Positions 9,725 through 18,642 of a stretch of DNA of 64,000 nt are shown here, piece after piece. Numbering within the stretch: position 1 is the stretch's first letter; every line of letters starts with the position of its first letter. Position numbers and translations under genes: made by a program. Source of the DNA: UBA7672 sp965279085 (GTDB lineage Bacteria; Pseudomonadota; Alphaproteobacteria; Caulobacterales; Hyphomonadaceae); assembly GCA_965279085.1 (NCBI GenBank), contig OZ257149.1, positions 1-64,000 of the forward strand. The letters are read 5' to 3'. The notes under the pieces are model-generated. The model saw only the letters and a program-made list of their open reading frames with translations, did no database searches and was not told the DNA's origin.

Positions 9725-11235
9725 GCCGCGGGAACCCTGCGTGGCACCAAGCGCTCGCTGCGAAGCGCCTCGCCGGCGCCCGAATGGCCACCTTCGTGAT
9801 ACTCGGCGTCCTCATTGACGTTCCAGATGTCGAACTTTGCGCCGCCGCTGAGAATATTCTCGACGGTCAGCATGGCGGTCATCATGGCATGGTCCTGGTT
9901 GTTGTACTTGTGCATGCCATTGCGGCCGACCAGGTGAAGCGTCGGATAGTTATTGTTTATGTCCGTGCGGACGGCGTTGACGTGGTTCTGATACTCGTCG
10001 TCGTAAACGGGATAGGCTTTCTGCTGGCGCACCACGCAACCATCGACGATATCCTCGGGCTTCAAGAGGCCGATCTTTTCGATCTCGCGTTTGGCCATCG
10101 CAATGAGATCTTCGTCCTTCGAGGTCCAGAGTCCATCGCCCTCGAAGCAGAAGTACTCGAGGCCGAGGCAGGTGTTTGCAGGATCGGGAACCAGCGCGGG
10201 CGACCAGGAAGCAAAATTCTGGACCCTGCCTACGTTCACGGAAGGATCGTGGATATAAATCCAGTTGTCCGGGAACGAGTCGTTGGCCTTCGCGATGAGC
10301 GCCACCGTGATGAAGTCGCGGTATTTCAGCTGCATGGCGTTGGACAAGCTTGCCGGCGCCGGCGCAATCGAGCCCATAAGCTGCGTGATCGGGGCCGATG
10401 AGATGACATGACGAGCGGTCGTCTCATGAACTTCGCCGTCAGCACTGGTGTATTTCACGATCCAGACGCGGTCGATACTGTTCCACTGCATGCTCGACAG
10501 CTCGCAGCCCATCAGGACTTCGCCGCCCATTGCCTTTGTTTTGCGCGCGGCCTCCTCCCACATCATCCCAGGCCCGCGGCTCGGATAGTCAAAGGACTCG
10601 ATCAACGTCTTGACGGAGTTGCTGTGGTCCTTGCGGTAACCCTTGCCCTGGAGGAAGCGGAAAGAGCGGCCGAAGCCGTTCAGGACCGCGCGATACAAAT
10701 TCAGACCCTTGATGCGCTGCGCGGCCCAGTCCGCCGAGATTTCATCGCAGGACATGCCCCACACCTTCTCGGTGTATGTCTTGAAGAAGATCGAGAACAA
10801 CCGCTCGCCGAACTGGTTGCGCACCCATTGATGCAGGGTCTTCGCATTCTTGATGGGGAATGCCTTCGCATACATCCATGATCCGATGCACCGGAAGCTT
10901 TCGATGGGGCCGAGCTTCCAGAACGCCTCGGCCGCCCACAGCGGATAAGCGAAGAATTTGCCATTGTAGTAGATGCGGGAGAGGCGCGGACGCTTGATGA
11001 AATCGTCCGGCAGAATTTCGCGCCAGAGATCGACCACATCCTTCGACTTCGAGAAGAATCGGTGTCCGCCGATGTCGAACAGGTAGTTCTTGTAGTTAAC
11101 GGTCCGGCTGATCCCCCCGACATACACCGGATCGCGCTCGATGACCGTGACTTTGCGTCCCTGCTTGGACAGCAGGTAAGCGGCTGTCAGTCCGGCCGGG
11201 CCGGCGCCGACGATAAAAACTTCACAATCGCTCAT
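9721..11235 (-). CDS. FAD-dependent UDP-galactopyranose mutase-like/amine oxidase-like protein
   Basis: This protein of about 504 residues begins with a Rossmann FAD-binding motif (VFIVGAGPAGLTAAYLL). The second flavin segment has GGISRTV and FDIGGHRFFSK. Together with the Y/W-rich middle (EKVWGMSCDEIS) and the C-terminal GRNGMHKYNNQDHAM, this is the NAD(P)/FAD oxidoreductase family near UDP-galactopyranose mutase and protoporphyrinogen oxidase, common in polysaccharide loci. A sugar-ring or lipid-carrier redox role is inference. Starts at 11244 or 11259 are also possible. A diverged relative lies at 28774-30258. Confidence 0.82.
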   Translation of the reverse strand: MSDCEVFIVGAGPAGLTAAYLLSKQGRKVTVIERDPVYVGGISRTVNYKNYLFDIGGHRFFSKSKDVVDLWREILPDDFIKRPRLSRIYYNGKFFAYPLWAAEAFWKLGPIESFRCIGSWMYAKAFPIKNAKTLHQWVRNQFGERLFSIFFKTYTEKVWGMSCDEISADWAAQRIKGLNLYRAVLNGFGRSFRFLQGKGYRKDHSNSVKTLIESFDYPSRGPGMMWEEAARKTKAMGGEVLMGCELSSMQWNSIDRVWIVKYTSADGEVHETTARHVISSAPITQLMGSIAPAPASLSNAMQLKYRDFITVALIAKANDSFPDNWIYIHDPSVNVGRVQNFASWSPALVPDPANTCLGLEYFCFEGDGLWTSKDEDLIAMAKREIEKIGLLKPEDIVDGCVVRQQKAYPVYDDEYQNHVNAVRTDINNNYPTLHLVGRNGMHKYNNQDHAMMTAMLTVENILSGGAKFDIWNVNEDAEYHEGGHSGAGEALRSERLVPRRVPAA

Positions 11236-11673
11236 TCGATCCATACCAACCCGAAGCATGCCCCGCTAAAGCGGAGACCGCTACTAGCTTAGGTCAGACA
11301 GCCAGATTCATGCCAAGTCATCGTGGCCGTCTGTGCAATCAATCTCTCCCTCTGCGCGAAAAGCCTCGCTAACGCAGATGTTGACGAAACGCTGCTCGCA
11401 AGGCTCCGGAAACGATGGGGTGAAGGGCTGGCCAGTTCCGGCCGCCCACATTCCGATGGTTAACTGGTCTGGTCTCGTGTTGTTGAGGTCGTCGGAAGAA
11501 CCAGACTGCGAGAATTCGCCGAAGCGGCGCGTCCGCCGCTCCGCCTGATCCTGTTAACCGCGCTGTGCTGTAGCTGTCAGGATTGCTCTTTCGGTTGCGC
11601 TCGCAATCGGGTTGCAACTGATGATGGATCATCTATCAGTCGAGCGGGGCCTTGACGGGAGAAGGGGGCTGAA
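11236..11673. other. Divergent intergenic region, no gene recognised
   Basis: About 440 bases separate the minus-strand FAD protein from the plus-strand glycosyltransferase operon. Short open frames show no family features. It probably carries the promoters of both units. No repeat or clear operator was seen. Confidence 0.45.
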
Positions 11674-13317
11674 GTGGACCACCGGCAAGTGCAATCCGCC
11701 AAGCCGGCATCCGCGTTTTCAAGAGTGATGACTCGTGTTTCCGCGTGGCTCGCTAGGCGACTCGGCGTCGGCAATAAACGCGTAGCGTGGGCTGCGCTTG
11801 CCACTCTGCTGGTCGCAATCGCTCTGCGTGCATGGCATTTCGCCAGCGGCCGCTCGCTGTGGCTCGATGAAGCCATGGTTTCCACGTCGATCGTTCATCG
11901 GGACTGGCAGGGTCTGCTTGAGCCTCTCGCGTATGCGCAGGTCGCGCCAATCGGATGGCTATGGCTTGAGAAGGCTATGCTGCAGACGATCGACGGACTC
12001 GAATACGCTTTGCGACTGCCGCAGCTGATCTTTGGTCTAGGCTCTCTGCTGCTGTTTGCATCTGTCGCGCGGCGCTTGTTTACTCACGTCGGCTTTCTTG
12101 TCGCGCTGAGCCTTTTTGCGTTTTCCTCTCCTCTCATCCTGTATGCCGCAGAGGTGAAGCCTTACGGGGCGGACGCCTTCATTTCGGTGGTCGCTCTTTT
12201 TTTCTGCGCGAGATACTTCCTGGAGCGGGCGCCGCTGACGGCGGTGGGCCTTGTCGCGCTAACTGTATTGGGATCTGCGGCGGTTGTTTGCTCGTTTCCC
12301 GCCGTCATTGTCATGGCGTGTATGGGCGCGTGTCTACTCGCCCGCGAGGTGATCGAACGCCGCACGACGACTGCAGCGGGCATCGCGTTGATGGGCACGA
12401 TCTGGCTTGGCGTGTTCGCCTACTTCTTTCTCAATTTCTACAAGGTGGAATCGCAGGCGGTCGATGCGATGTCTGGACAATGGGATGGAGCATTCGCTCC
12501 CTTGCCTCCCACCAGCGTTGCCGATCTCAAATGGTATGGCGAAGCCACCCATGATCTCTTTGAGTTCATGTTTGGCACACCCTCAACGATTGCGACGATC
12601 ATCGCCGCGGCGGTTGGCGTCTGGGTCTTGGCGCGGAAGAATTCGTGGTTTGCAGCTTCGGTGCTTGGCGTTTTTGTCTTGGCCCTCATTGTCTCGGCCC
12701 TCCAGCTCTATCCCATTGGGAGCCGGCTTTCCCTCTATCTGCTGCCGCAACTTATTCTGCTCGTCGCGATGGGGGCGGAGGCGTCGATCTCAGGCATTCG
12801 CAAGAAGGTGGCTGGAACGCTCATCGCAATGGTATTGGTGCTGGCGGGGTCAGCAACTGCATTCTGGGGAAATTTCACTTACTTCCCGCTGCCTTACGCC
12901 GCCGAACACATCCGACCTGTCTTGGAAGAAGTGGCGGCGAAAAAAACGTCCACTCAGCCGATCTACGTTGATCGATTCACCTTGCCGGCCTTTGGCATCT
13001 ATCGCGATCGAGTGGGTTTGGCTGATGCGACCGTCATCGAGGGTAGGCCTATCAACGGCGACTTTGGGTGCCTGCTCACTGCGATGGATGGCCTGCGAAG
13101 CTATGGGCAAGTCTGGGTCGTCTATTCTCATTCCGATCAGCTCATGAATCAACCCGAAGAGGTCATGTTCAAGTATTTCGCGCAACTTGCTGGCCGGGAG
13201 GTTTTCGCGCTCGATTCAGTGAACGTGCACGCCTTCCTGATGGATTTCGACAAGCAGCGGTTCGATCCATTTGCGCCCCTTCTGCGGACCTTTCCGCCGA
13301 AAGCTAATTGTGGGTAA
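11674..13317 (+). CDS. GT-C membrane glycosyltransferase, PMT/ArnT-like
   Basis: The 547-residue product has about 11-12 hydrophobic helices after a basic N terminus. The first large loop contains the GT-C acidic motif LWLDEAM (Asp65-Glu66), typical of PMT/ArnT-like enzymes (GT39/GT83 relatives) that transfer sugars from polyprenyl-phosphate donors on the periplasmic face. A second loop has AEVKPYGAD. The last 120 residues are soluble and probably periplasmic. The start is GTG, preceded by GAAGGGGG. It begins a four-gene forward run ending at 17085. Acceptor and sugar are unknown. Confidence 0.85.
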   Translation: MDHRQVQSAKPASAFSRVMTRVSAWLARRLGVGNKRVAWAALATLLVAIALRAWHFASGRSLWLDEAMVSTSIVHRDWQGLLEPLAYAQVAPIGWLWLEKAMLQTIDGLEYALRLPQLIFGLGSLLLFASVARRLFTHVGFLVALSLFAFSSPLILYAAEVKPYGADAFISVVALFFCARYFLERAPLTAVGLVALTVLGSAAVVCSFPAVIVMACMGACLLAREVIERRTTTAAGIALMGTIWLGVFAYFFLNFYKVESQAVDAMSGQWDGAFAPLPPTSVADLKWYGEATHDLFEFMFGTPSTIATIIAAAVGVWVLARKNSWFAASVLGVFVLALIVSALQLYPIGSRLSLYLLPQLILLVAMGAEASISGIRKKVAGTLIAMVLVLAGSATAFWGNFTYFPLPYAAEHIRPVLEEVAAKKTSTQPIYVDRFTLPAFGIYRDRVGLADATVIEGRPINGDFGCLLTAMDGLRSYGQVWVVYSHSDQLMNQPEEVMFKYFAQLAGREVFALDSVNVHAFLMDFDKQRFDPFAPLLRTFPPKANCG

Positions 13318-13398
13318 GCGCGGCGTCTACATTGAGCCGCCGTCGGGCGACGGTGCGCGATTTGCTTGGTCAACCGCGCTGGTGCGGGGAGCATTGTG

Positions 13399-14889
13399 AT
13401 GCACGGGATGTTCACGGGGAAGGACGGTAACGCGATCTGGGCGGGCGGCCTTGTGCTGGTGGTGCTGCTCGCGATCGTCGCACGATCGATCAACCTGGAC
13501 TCCAGCCTCTGGTATGATGAAGTTTTTACGCTGACCAATTTTGTCCGTCTGCCGGCGGATGAACTTGTCAGTACCTACTCATCTCTGAACAACCACCCGC
13601 TCTATTCTCTGGCGGCAAAAGGGGCGGTTGGGCTTATCGGCGAGACGCCGACCGCTTTGCGTCTGCCGGCGCTTCTTGCTGGCGTTGGCAGCATAGTGAT
13701 GGCTGGCCTGTTGGCGCGACGCTTCGTGGGCCCCTTGACCGCGTTGCTGGTCTGCGTGCTGCTTGCGTTGTCCGTGCACCATGTCTGGTTCTCGCAGAAT
13801 GCCCGCGGCTATACCGCACTGCTGTTCTTTTCCATGGCCGCAACGCTTTTGTTCCTGAAGGGCGCCGAAAATCCCCGACCGTGGATATGGCCGCTCTATG
13901 GCGTGACGTTTGCGGCTGCACATTACACTCACCTTTCCGCTGCATTCTTTTTCGCTGGCCACGGGCTGATCTATGCGTTCGCTCTCATTGGCCGGCTGGC
14001 CTTCGGAAAGGCGGCGACACCGTTGAACGGCGTCCGTCCTTTCGTTGGAATGTTCACCGGCGCCGTCCTGACGCTTGCGGCCTATGCGCCAATGATGGGC
14101 AGTGTCGGAGACACATTTGCAAGGACGCGTGCAACTCCAGAGGTCGATCCGCTTGTGTCCTGGAAGGACCCCGGATTTGTCATCCAGAATATCCTGGATC
14201 AGATCGGCAGCCTCGGCATGCTCATGAGCCTTGCGTTGCCTGGCGTTCTCGTGATGGTCGCGATTGGCATACGCATCGCGTGGCGCAAATCGCCCCTCAC
14301 AGTTGCGATCGCGCTGCTTCCGATACCGATCACCATCGTTGCTCTCGGCATGGCGGGGATGCGCATCTGGCCGCGCTATTTCTTCATCGAGATCGAGTTC
14401 CTCTACCTGTTCCTCGTAGTTGGCGTGATGGCTACTGCGGCGGTGGTGACGTCCTGGCTGCGCTCCGCCGTCCTCACAAGGCTTCCCGAGTCCACGCTGG
14501 CAGGGATTGCGGCCGCCGCGATGGTCGGCGGCTCGCTACTGATGCTCACCGGTACATACCGGTATCCCAAGCAGGATCTGGCGGGCGCAGTCGCTGAGGT
14601 TGAACGGCGCGCGCAGCCGGCCGACATTCGCGCGACATATGGTGTCGGCGCCGAGACTATCGCCTCCTATTACGCGCCTGCATGGTCGACGCCGGATAGC
14701 GCCGCCGAACTTGCAGCCATCGCCGATGAAGCCGGAAGTGCTTGGATAGTTGTGGCGTTCATTGATCAGCTGCATGCCGGAGACGCCGCCGCCCAGAACG
14801 TGCTGGCGCAGCGATACGAAGAAGCAGCTATCCTGCCCGGCACGATGGGGGACGGAGACGTCTTCGTCTACCGAAGCCGCGAGGACTAA
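13399..14889 (+). CDS. GT-C membrane glycosyltransferase, PMT-like
   Basis: This second GT-C protein (496 residues) carries the acidic loop motif SSLWYDEVF (Asp40-Glu41) and QNARGYT, with multiple hydrophobic helices and a soluble C-terminal region of about 100 residues. ATG 13399 is chosen because GGGGAG lies 7 bases upstream; a longer frame from a TTG at 13366 lacks such a site. Like its neighbour it probably uses a polyprenyl-phosphate sugar on the outer face of the inner membrane. The GT4 gene follows after 3 bases. Confidence 0.85.
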   Translation: MHGMFTGKDGNAIWAGGLVLVVLLAIVARSINLDSSLWYDEVFTLTNFVRLPADELVSTYSSLNNHPLYSLAAKGAVGLIGETPTALRLPALLAGVGSIVMAGLLARRFVGPLTALLVCVLLALSVHHVWFSQNARGYTALLFFSMAATLLFLKGAENPRPWIWPLYGVTFAAAHYTHLSAAFFFAGHGLIYAFALIGRLAFGKAATPLNGVRPFVGMFTGAVLTLAAYAPMMGSVGDTFARTRATPEVDPLVSWKDPGFVIQNILDQIGSLGMLMSLALPGVLVMVAIGIRIAWRKSPLTVAIALLPIPITIVALGMAGMRIWPRYFFIEIEFLYLFLVVGVMATAAVVTSWLRSAVLTRLPESTLAGIAAAAMVGGSLLMLTGTYRYPKQDLAGAVAEVERRAQPADIRATYGVGAETIASYYAPAWSTPDSAAELAAIADEAGSAWIVVAFIDQLHAGDAAAQNVLAQRYEEAAILPGTMGDGDVFVYRSRED

Positions 14890-14892
14890 CGC

Positions 14893-16038
14893 GTGCGCAT
14901 CCTCCAGATTTGCACCCGGTTTCCCGCAGGGGGAATACAGCGGCATGTGCTGGACCTTACGGCGTGGCTGCGCGAGCGTGGACACAAGGTATTCCTCGCT
15001 GGCGCGCCAGGTGCCTGGCTCGACGAGCACAAGGACACCGACTTCCTGCCCCTGGAGATCGGCGCTGTCGCCCGGGAAGGCGGCGCGGCTACAGCGAGGT
15101 TAGCTGCAGCGGCGCGATGCGCTCGGAAACTTCGTGCATTCCTTCGTAAGAATCCGGTCGACATGGTGCACGCGCACGAAACGGCGCCTGCTATCGTTGC
15201 GCGCCTGGCGCTGTTTGGAAAAGCAACTCCGATTGCTCTTACATTTCATGGCGCTGAGCCTGAACGAATCGCGCAGTTCAGCCGCATTGCCCGCGCCACC
15301 GCAAAGCAAGTCATAACGCCCAGCCACGCGAGCGCCCGCGATCTGGCGGAGGCTGGCGGCCCCCCCGTCGAGCGCATAAAGGTAGTCGGCCTCGGGGTCA
15401 GAAGCGCGCCTTCATCCGCGCCTCAGGATGTTCACAGCATGCGGACATCGCTGCTTGGCGATGGCGCGAAGCTGTTTGTCACGATCGCCCGCTTGTCGCA
15501 CCAGAAAGGTATCGACACGCTCGTCGATGTCGTGCGGCGGGTTGTTGCGGTCCGCCCCGATATCCGCTTCGTCGTTGTCGGTGACGGCCCGCAGGCCGAG
15601 CAAGCGAAAGAGTGGGCGGAACAGGCAAGCGTGTCCTCCCATATCCACTGGGTAGGCCGCCGCGACAGCCCGCATCTCCATCTTGCTGCGGCAGACGTAT
15701 TCCTCCTTCCCTCGCGTTGGGAATCTCTTCCGATCACAATCGTTGAAGCATTCCAGAACGGTCTACCCGTGATCGCCACCGATACGGGCGGTGTCCGCGA
15801 GCTGGTCGATGACAGCGTCGGCCGGTTGTCGAGCATCGGCGACGCCGCGGCGCTGGCGCGGTACTGCCTCGAGATTGCAGGCGACGACGCGCTTACTCGT
15901 CGCCTGTCGAAGGCCGCCCTCTCACGTAGCCAGGAGTTGCGGTTTGATCCCGCGCACATGAACGGGGTCATGGAGGAGCTCTACCTGGACATCGTCGCAG
16001 GACGCCGATCTACGCAGCTACAGGGAGGAGCGCGCTAG
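14893..16038 (+). CDS. GT4 family glycosyltransferase
   Basis: This 381-residue GT-B enzyme is a cytoplasmic retaining glycosyltransferase of family GT4. The N-terminal domain begins ILQICTRFPAGGIQRHV. The C-terminal nucleotide-sugar domain has IARLSHQKGIDTLV and GDGPQ. The EX7E motif appears in WESLPITIVEAF, followed by GGVRELV. The start is GTG, 3 bases after the preceding stop, and the downstream epimerase starts immediately after this stop, so the genes are probably co-translated. A run of seven C bases lies at 15360-15366 within the coding sequence. Confidence 0.9.
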   Translation: MRILQICTRFPAGGIQRHVLDLTAWLRERGHKVFLAGAPGAWLDEHKDTDFLPLEIGAVAREGGAATARLAAAARCARKLRAFLRKNPVDMVHAHETAPAIVARLALFGKATPIALTFHGAEPERIAQFSRIARATAKQVITPSHASARDLAEAGGPPVERIKVVGLGVRSAPSSAPQDVHSMRTSLLGDGAKLFVTIARLSHQKGIDTLVDVVRRVVAVRPDIRFVVVGDGPQAEQAKEWAEQASVSSHIHWVGRRDSPHLHLAAADVFLLPSRWESLPITIVEAFQNGLPVIATDTGGVRELVDDSVGRLSSIGDAAALARYCLEIAGDDALTRRLSKAALSRSQELRFDPAHMNGVMEELYLDIVAGRRSTQLQGGAR

Positions 16039-17085
16039 GTGCAGGCGCTACGCTCGCTAGTTGGTCAAACTGTTGTCGTCACCGGCGCGGGTGGATTTAT
16101 AGGCTCGCGACTGGTGCGGACGCTAGCAAGCCGAGAAGGCGCGCGTGTCACGGCCCTTGTTCGTTCGCTCGGCCGCAATCCCTGGCGGGATTTACCCGAG
16201 GTCTCGGTTGCCACTGACATTTCCGCGGTCGCGGGCGCGGCGGTTGTCATAAATCTCGCTTACGATTTTTCCGCTCCTGCCGACGAGCTGCTGACGGAAT
16301 TCGACGCGCTGATCGATGCCTGCCAGACGGCCCATGTCGGCGCGCTTGTCCAGTTCAGCTCCATCGCCGTCTATGATGGCTGGCCTGGCGGCGACCTCGA
16401 TGAAACTTCGCTCTGCGACGGCGCTGGTGGCAGCTACAAGACGATCAAGCGCGCTATGGAGCGCCGGCTGGCCGAAACGGAAGTGTCGCACACCATTCTC
16501 CAGCCCACCGTTGTCTATGGCGCCGGCTCGCCGCAGTGGACTGAGAAAATTCTCGAACAGGCGCGATCCGGAACCATCATACTTCCGGATGGGCCTGAAG
16601 GACTTTGCCACGCTGTCCACGTCGATGATGTCGTCGACGCGGCGATCTGCGCGGCTCGCCTTCAGATACATAGCGGAGCGCGATACATTATCTCCGGTCC
16701 ATCCCCCGTCGGATGGCGGGCGTTTTATGCTACGCATTTGGCATTGCTCGGAAAGCCTCCGCCGATCCTGAAAAATCTGCCAGCAGGAGGCGCCGCAACC
16801 AGCTCGGCTTCGGGCCTCAAGCCCGCTGGGGTGCGCCGCGCACTGCGCATTGTTCGGTCACGCCTGCCTCCGCAAGCAATCGCCCGCGCAAAGCGACTGC
16901 TTTCGGCTGCGCGAAGGCTCGGCCGCCCGGCCCAGTACTATCCGTCACCAAGCCAGCTGGAGCTGCTGCGAGCTCGTGGTTCGTGCAGCACTGCGCGCGC
17001 CGCTGATGATCTTGGCTTCAGCCCTCGGATCGATTTCGTGACGGGAATGCAGCTGGTCGCCGAGGCCCTAGCAAGGTGCCGTTGA
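16039..17085 (+). CDS. NAD-dependent epimerase/dehydratase (extended SDR)
   Basis: This 348-residue protein is an extended short-chain dehydrogenase acting on nucleotide sugars. It has the NAD motif GAGGFIG (residues 16-22), the serine region QFSSIAVYDG and the catalytic pair Tyr133/Lys137 in SYKTIK. The C-terminal third is diverged and basic, so the exact reaction is unclear. It starts with GTG directly after the GT4 stop. Its last 18 bases overlap the 3' end of the convergent GMC oxidoreductase gene. Confidence 0.85.
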   Translation: MQALRSLVGQTVVVTGAGGFIGSRLVRTLASREGARVTALVRSLGRNPWRDLPEVSVATDISAVAGAAVVINLAYDFSAPADELLTEFDALIDACQTAHVGALVQFSSIAVYDGWPGGDLDETSLCDGAGGSYKTIKRAMERRLAETEVSHTILQPTVVYGAGSPQWTEKILEQARSGTIILPDGPEGLCHAVHVDDVVDAAICAARLQIHSGARYIISGPSPVGWRAFYATHLALLGKPPPILKNLPAGGAATSSASGLKPAGVRRALRIVRSRLPPQAIARAKRLLSAARRLGRPAQYYPSPSQLELLRARGSCSTARAADDLGFSPRIDFVTGMQLVAEALARCR

Positions 17086-18642
17086 CGCGATGCGATGTGC
17101 ATTCGCCATCACCGAAAATGTGATCGTCGTCGCGGGAATGCTGGGCAGCACCGATGCGTCGACGATATGCACCTTCGAAAGCCCTGCCGGGCGTCCAAAG
17201 ATGTCAGTTTCTCCGTGGTGTGGGTTGTTGCGCATCGGCAGCGTCCCACCGCAGTGAAAGCTTGATCCCGGAATCCCGACGCGGGCCTGACCCGGGATCG
17301 CGCGCAATCCTGCTGGCCCAACCGCCGCCGCTATCTTTCGTTCCACGCGACGCAAGACGATCGGCGTCGATGCCGCCGCTTTCGGAAGGCAATCAAGCCT
17401 CTCGACGCCGCCGTTGCGCACCAACCGCATCTCGACGCGCCCTGACTCGTCGGAGTGCAAAAACGCTTGAGCCACGACCAGTCGTCTGCACACGGCATCG
17501 ATCAAGGGGGCAAGCGGCTTTGCCCAGCGGCCGAACCGCCGACGCATGTCCAAAGGGAACAGATCGTTGAACGTGTATAGCTGCGCATGAACCGTGCGCG
17601 AACTAACGCTCGCGTCCATGATCTCTACAAAGGCTTGAGTGAGTGTGTGACGCGGCTCCCTGTCGAACCCAGCCGCAACTTTCCATGCATGCACCATCGG
17701 AAACAGAATCTGCTGGCTGTCGAGCAGCGTCAGGGTTTGGTCCGCGAATACGGACTGCCCCAGCATGAGCTTCGCTGTAGATAGCACTCCTGTTGCTATG
17801 AATAACCGCGTTCCCTCGTGCACCGTCGTTTCGCCGCCGCCTCGCCCCGTCGAGATCACGCGGACACGACCGCCATCCTCCTGGAACCCAACGACGAAGC
17901 GATCCCGCTCGTAGGCAAAGCCCGGGCGCGCAAGCAGCTCAGCTACAGCCGCACCCGCATTGAATATCAGCCTGTATGGGCAGCCATAGAGGCACATGCC
18001 GCAGGTCCGGCAGCCGCTTCGCACAGCCTGTCGCGCCTGCCCGAAACGGACGCCTTCTCGCGCAAGCTTGTCGGCGCGGCGTTCAAGGCGCGCAAGAAGC
18101 TCTGCCGCCGTCCAGGAAAGGGGGAGGGGCGTGAGAGTGTCGGGCCGCCAGAGGGGAAAGACATCCTTCAGGGCATCCTCGCGCGCAGCGATCGGCATGA
18201 ACGCCGAAACCGCCCGGTAATGGGGAGCGAGGTCACGGGCCGCTTCCGGCCAGTCTTGAATGTCCTCAATCCGATAAGGTGCGACAGCGGCGCCCCAGCC
18301 ATTGCTCAAGCCGCCAAGTGCGAACGATGGACGCAATCCGAACCCAGCGGTCCCGGAGGATGCGTCGAGAAGATCCATTAGATCTCTGATCGCAAAGTCT
18401 GATCCGAAGGGACGCATGCCGTCTGTGTGTGCTGCGCGTCTCGGTCCACGCACGGCGTTCAGGTCAGCTTCCGTCCACGCGTCGGGCGACTGCGCACCCA
18501 TGCGATCTGCCCGCTCCGCCCGCTCGGGCTCAAGCGTTTCCCCGGCGTCCAACATGCGAACCCTGCGACCGCATGCAAGCAAGGCGTGCGCTGCGGCGAT
18601 GCCGGCAGGGCCGGAGCCCACGATGATGTCTTCATCCACCAT
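17068..18642 (-). CDS. GMC-type oxidoreductase with a CxxCxxCxxxCP cluster motif
   Basis: This 524-residue flavoprotein has an N-terminal FAD motif (IIVGSGPAGIAAAHALL) and the GMC C-terminal signature around CGGTLPM and HIVDASVLPSIPATT. Near residues 212-223 it carries CRTCGMCLYGCP, which has the spacing of a 4Fe-4S ferredoxin ligand set. GMC enzymes oxidise alcohols or sugars. In this locus a sugar or glycan substrate is likely but unproven. Its start overlaps the upstream lipoprotein gene by 11 bases, and its stop overlaps the convergent epimerase by 18 bases. Confidence 0.85.
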   Translation of the reverse strand: MVDEDIIVGSGPAGIAAAHALLACGRRVRMLDAGETLEPERAERADRMGAQSPDAWTEADLNAVRGPRRAAHTDGMRPFGSDFAIRDLMDLLDASSGTAGFGLRPSFALGGLSNGWGAAVAPYRIEDIQDWPEAARDLAPHYRAVSAFMPIAAREDALKDVFPLWRPDTLTPLPLSWTAAELLARLERRADKLAREGVRFGQARQAVRSGCRTCGMCLYGCPYRLIFNAGAAVAELLARPGFAYERDRFVVGFQEDGGRVRVISTGRGGGETTVHEGTRLFIATGVLSTAKLMLGQSVFADQTLTLLDSQQILFPMVHAWKVAAGFDREPRHTLTQAFVEIMDASVSSRTVHAQLYTFNDLFPLDMRRRFGRWAKPLAPLIDAVCRRLVVAQAFLHSDESGRVEMRLVRNGGVERLDCLPKAAASTPIVLRRVERKIAAAVGPAGLRAIPGQARVGIPGSSFHCGGTLPMRNNPHHGETDIFGRPAGLSKVHIVDASVLPSIPATTITFSVMANAHRIASTAPC

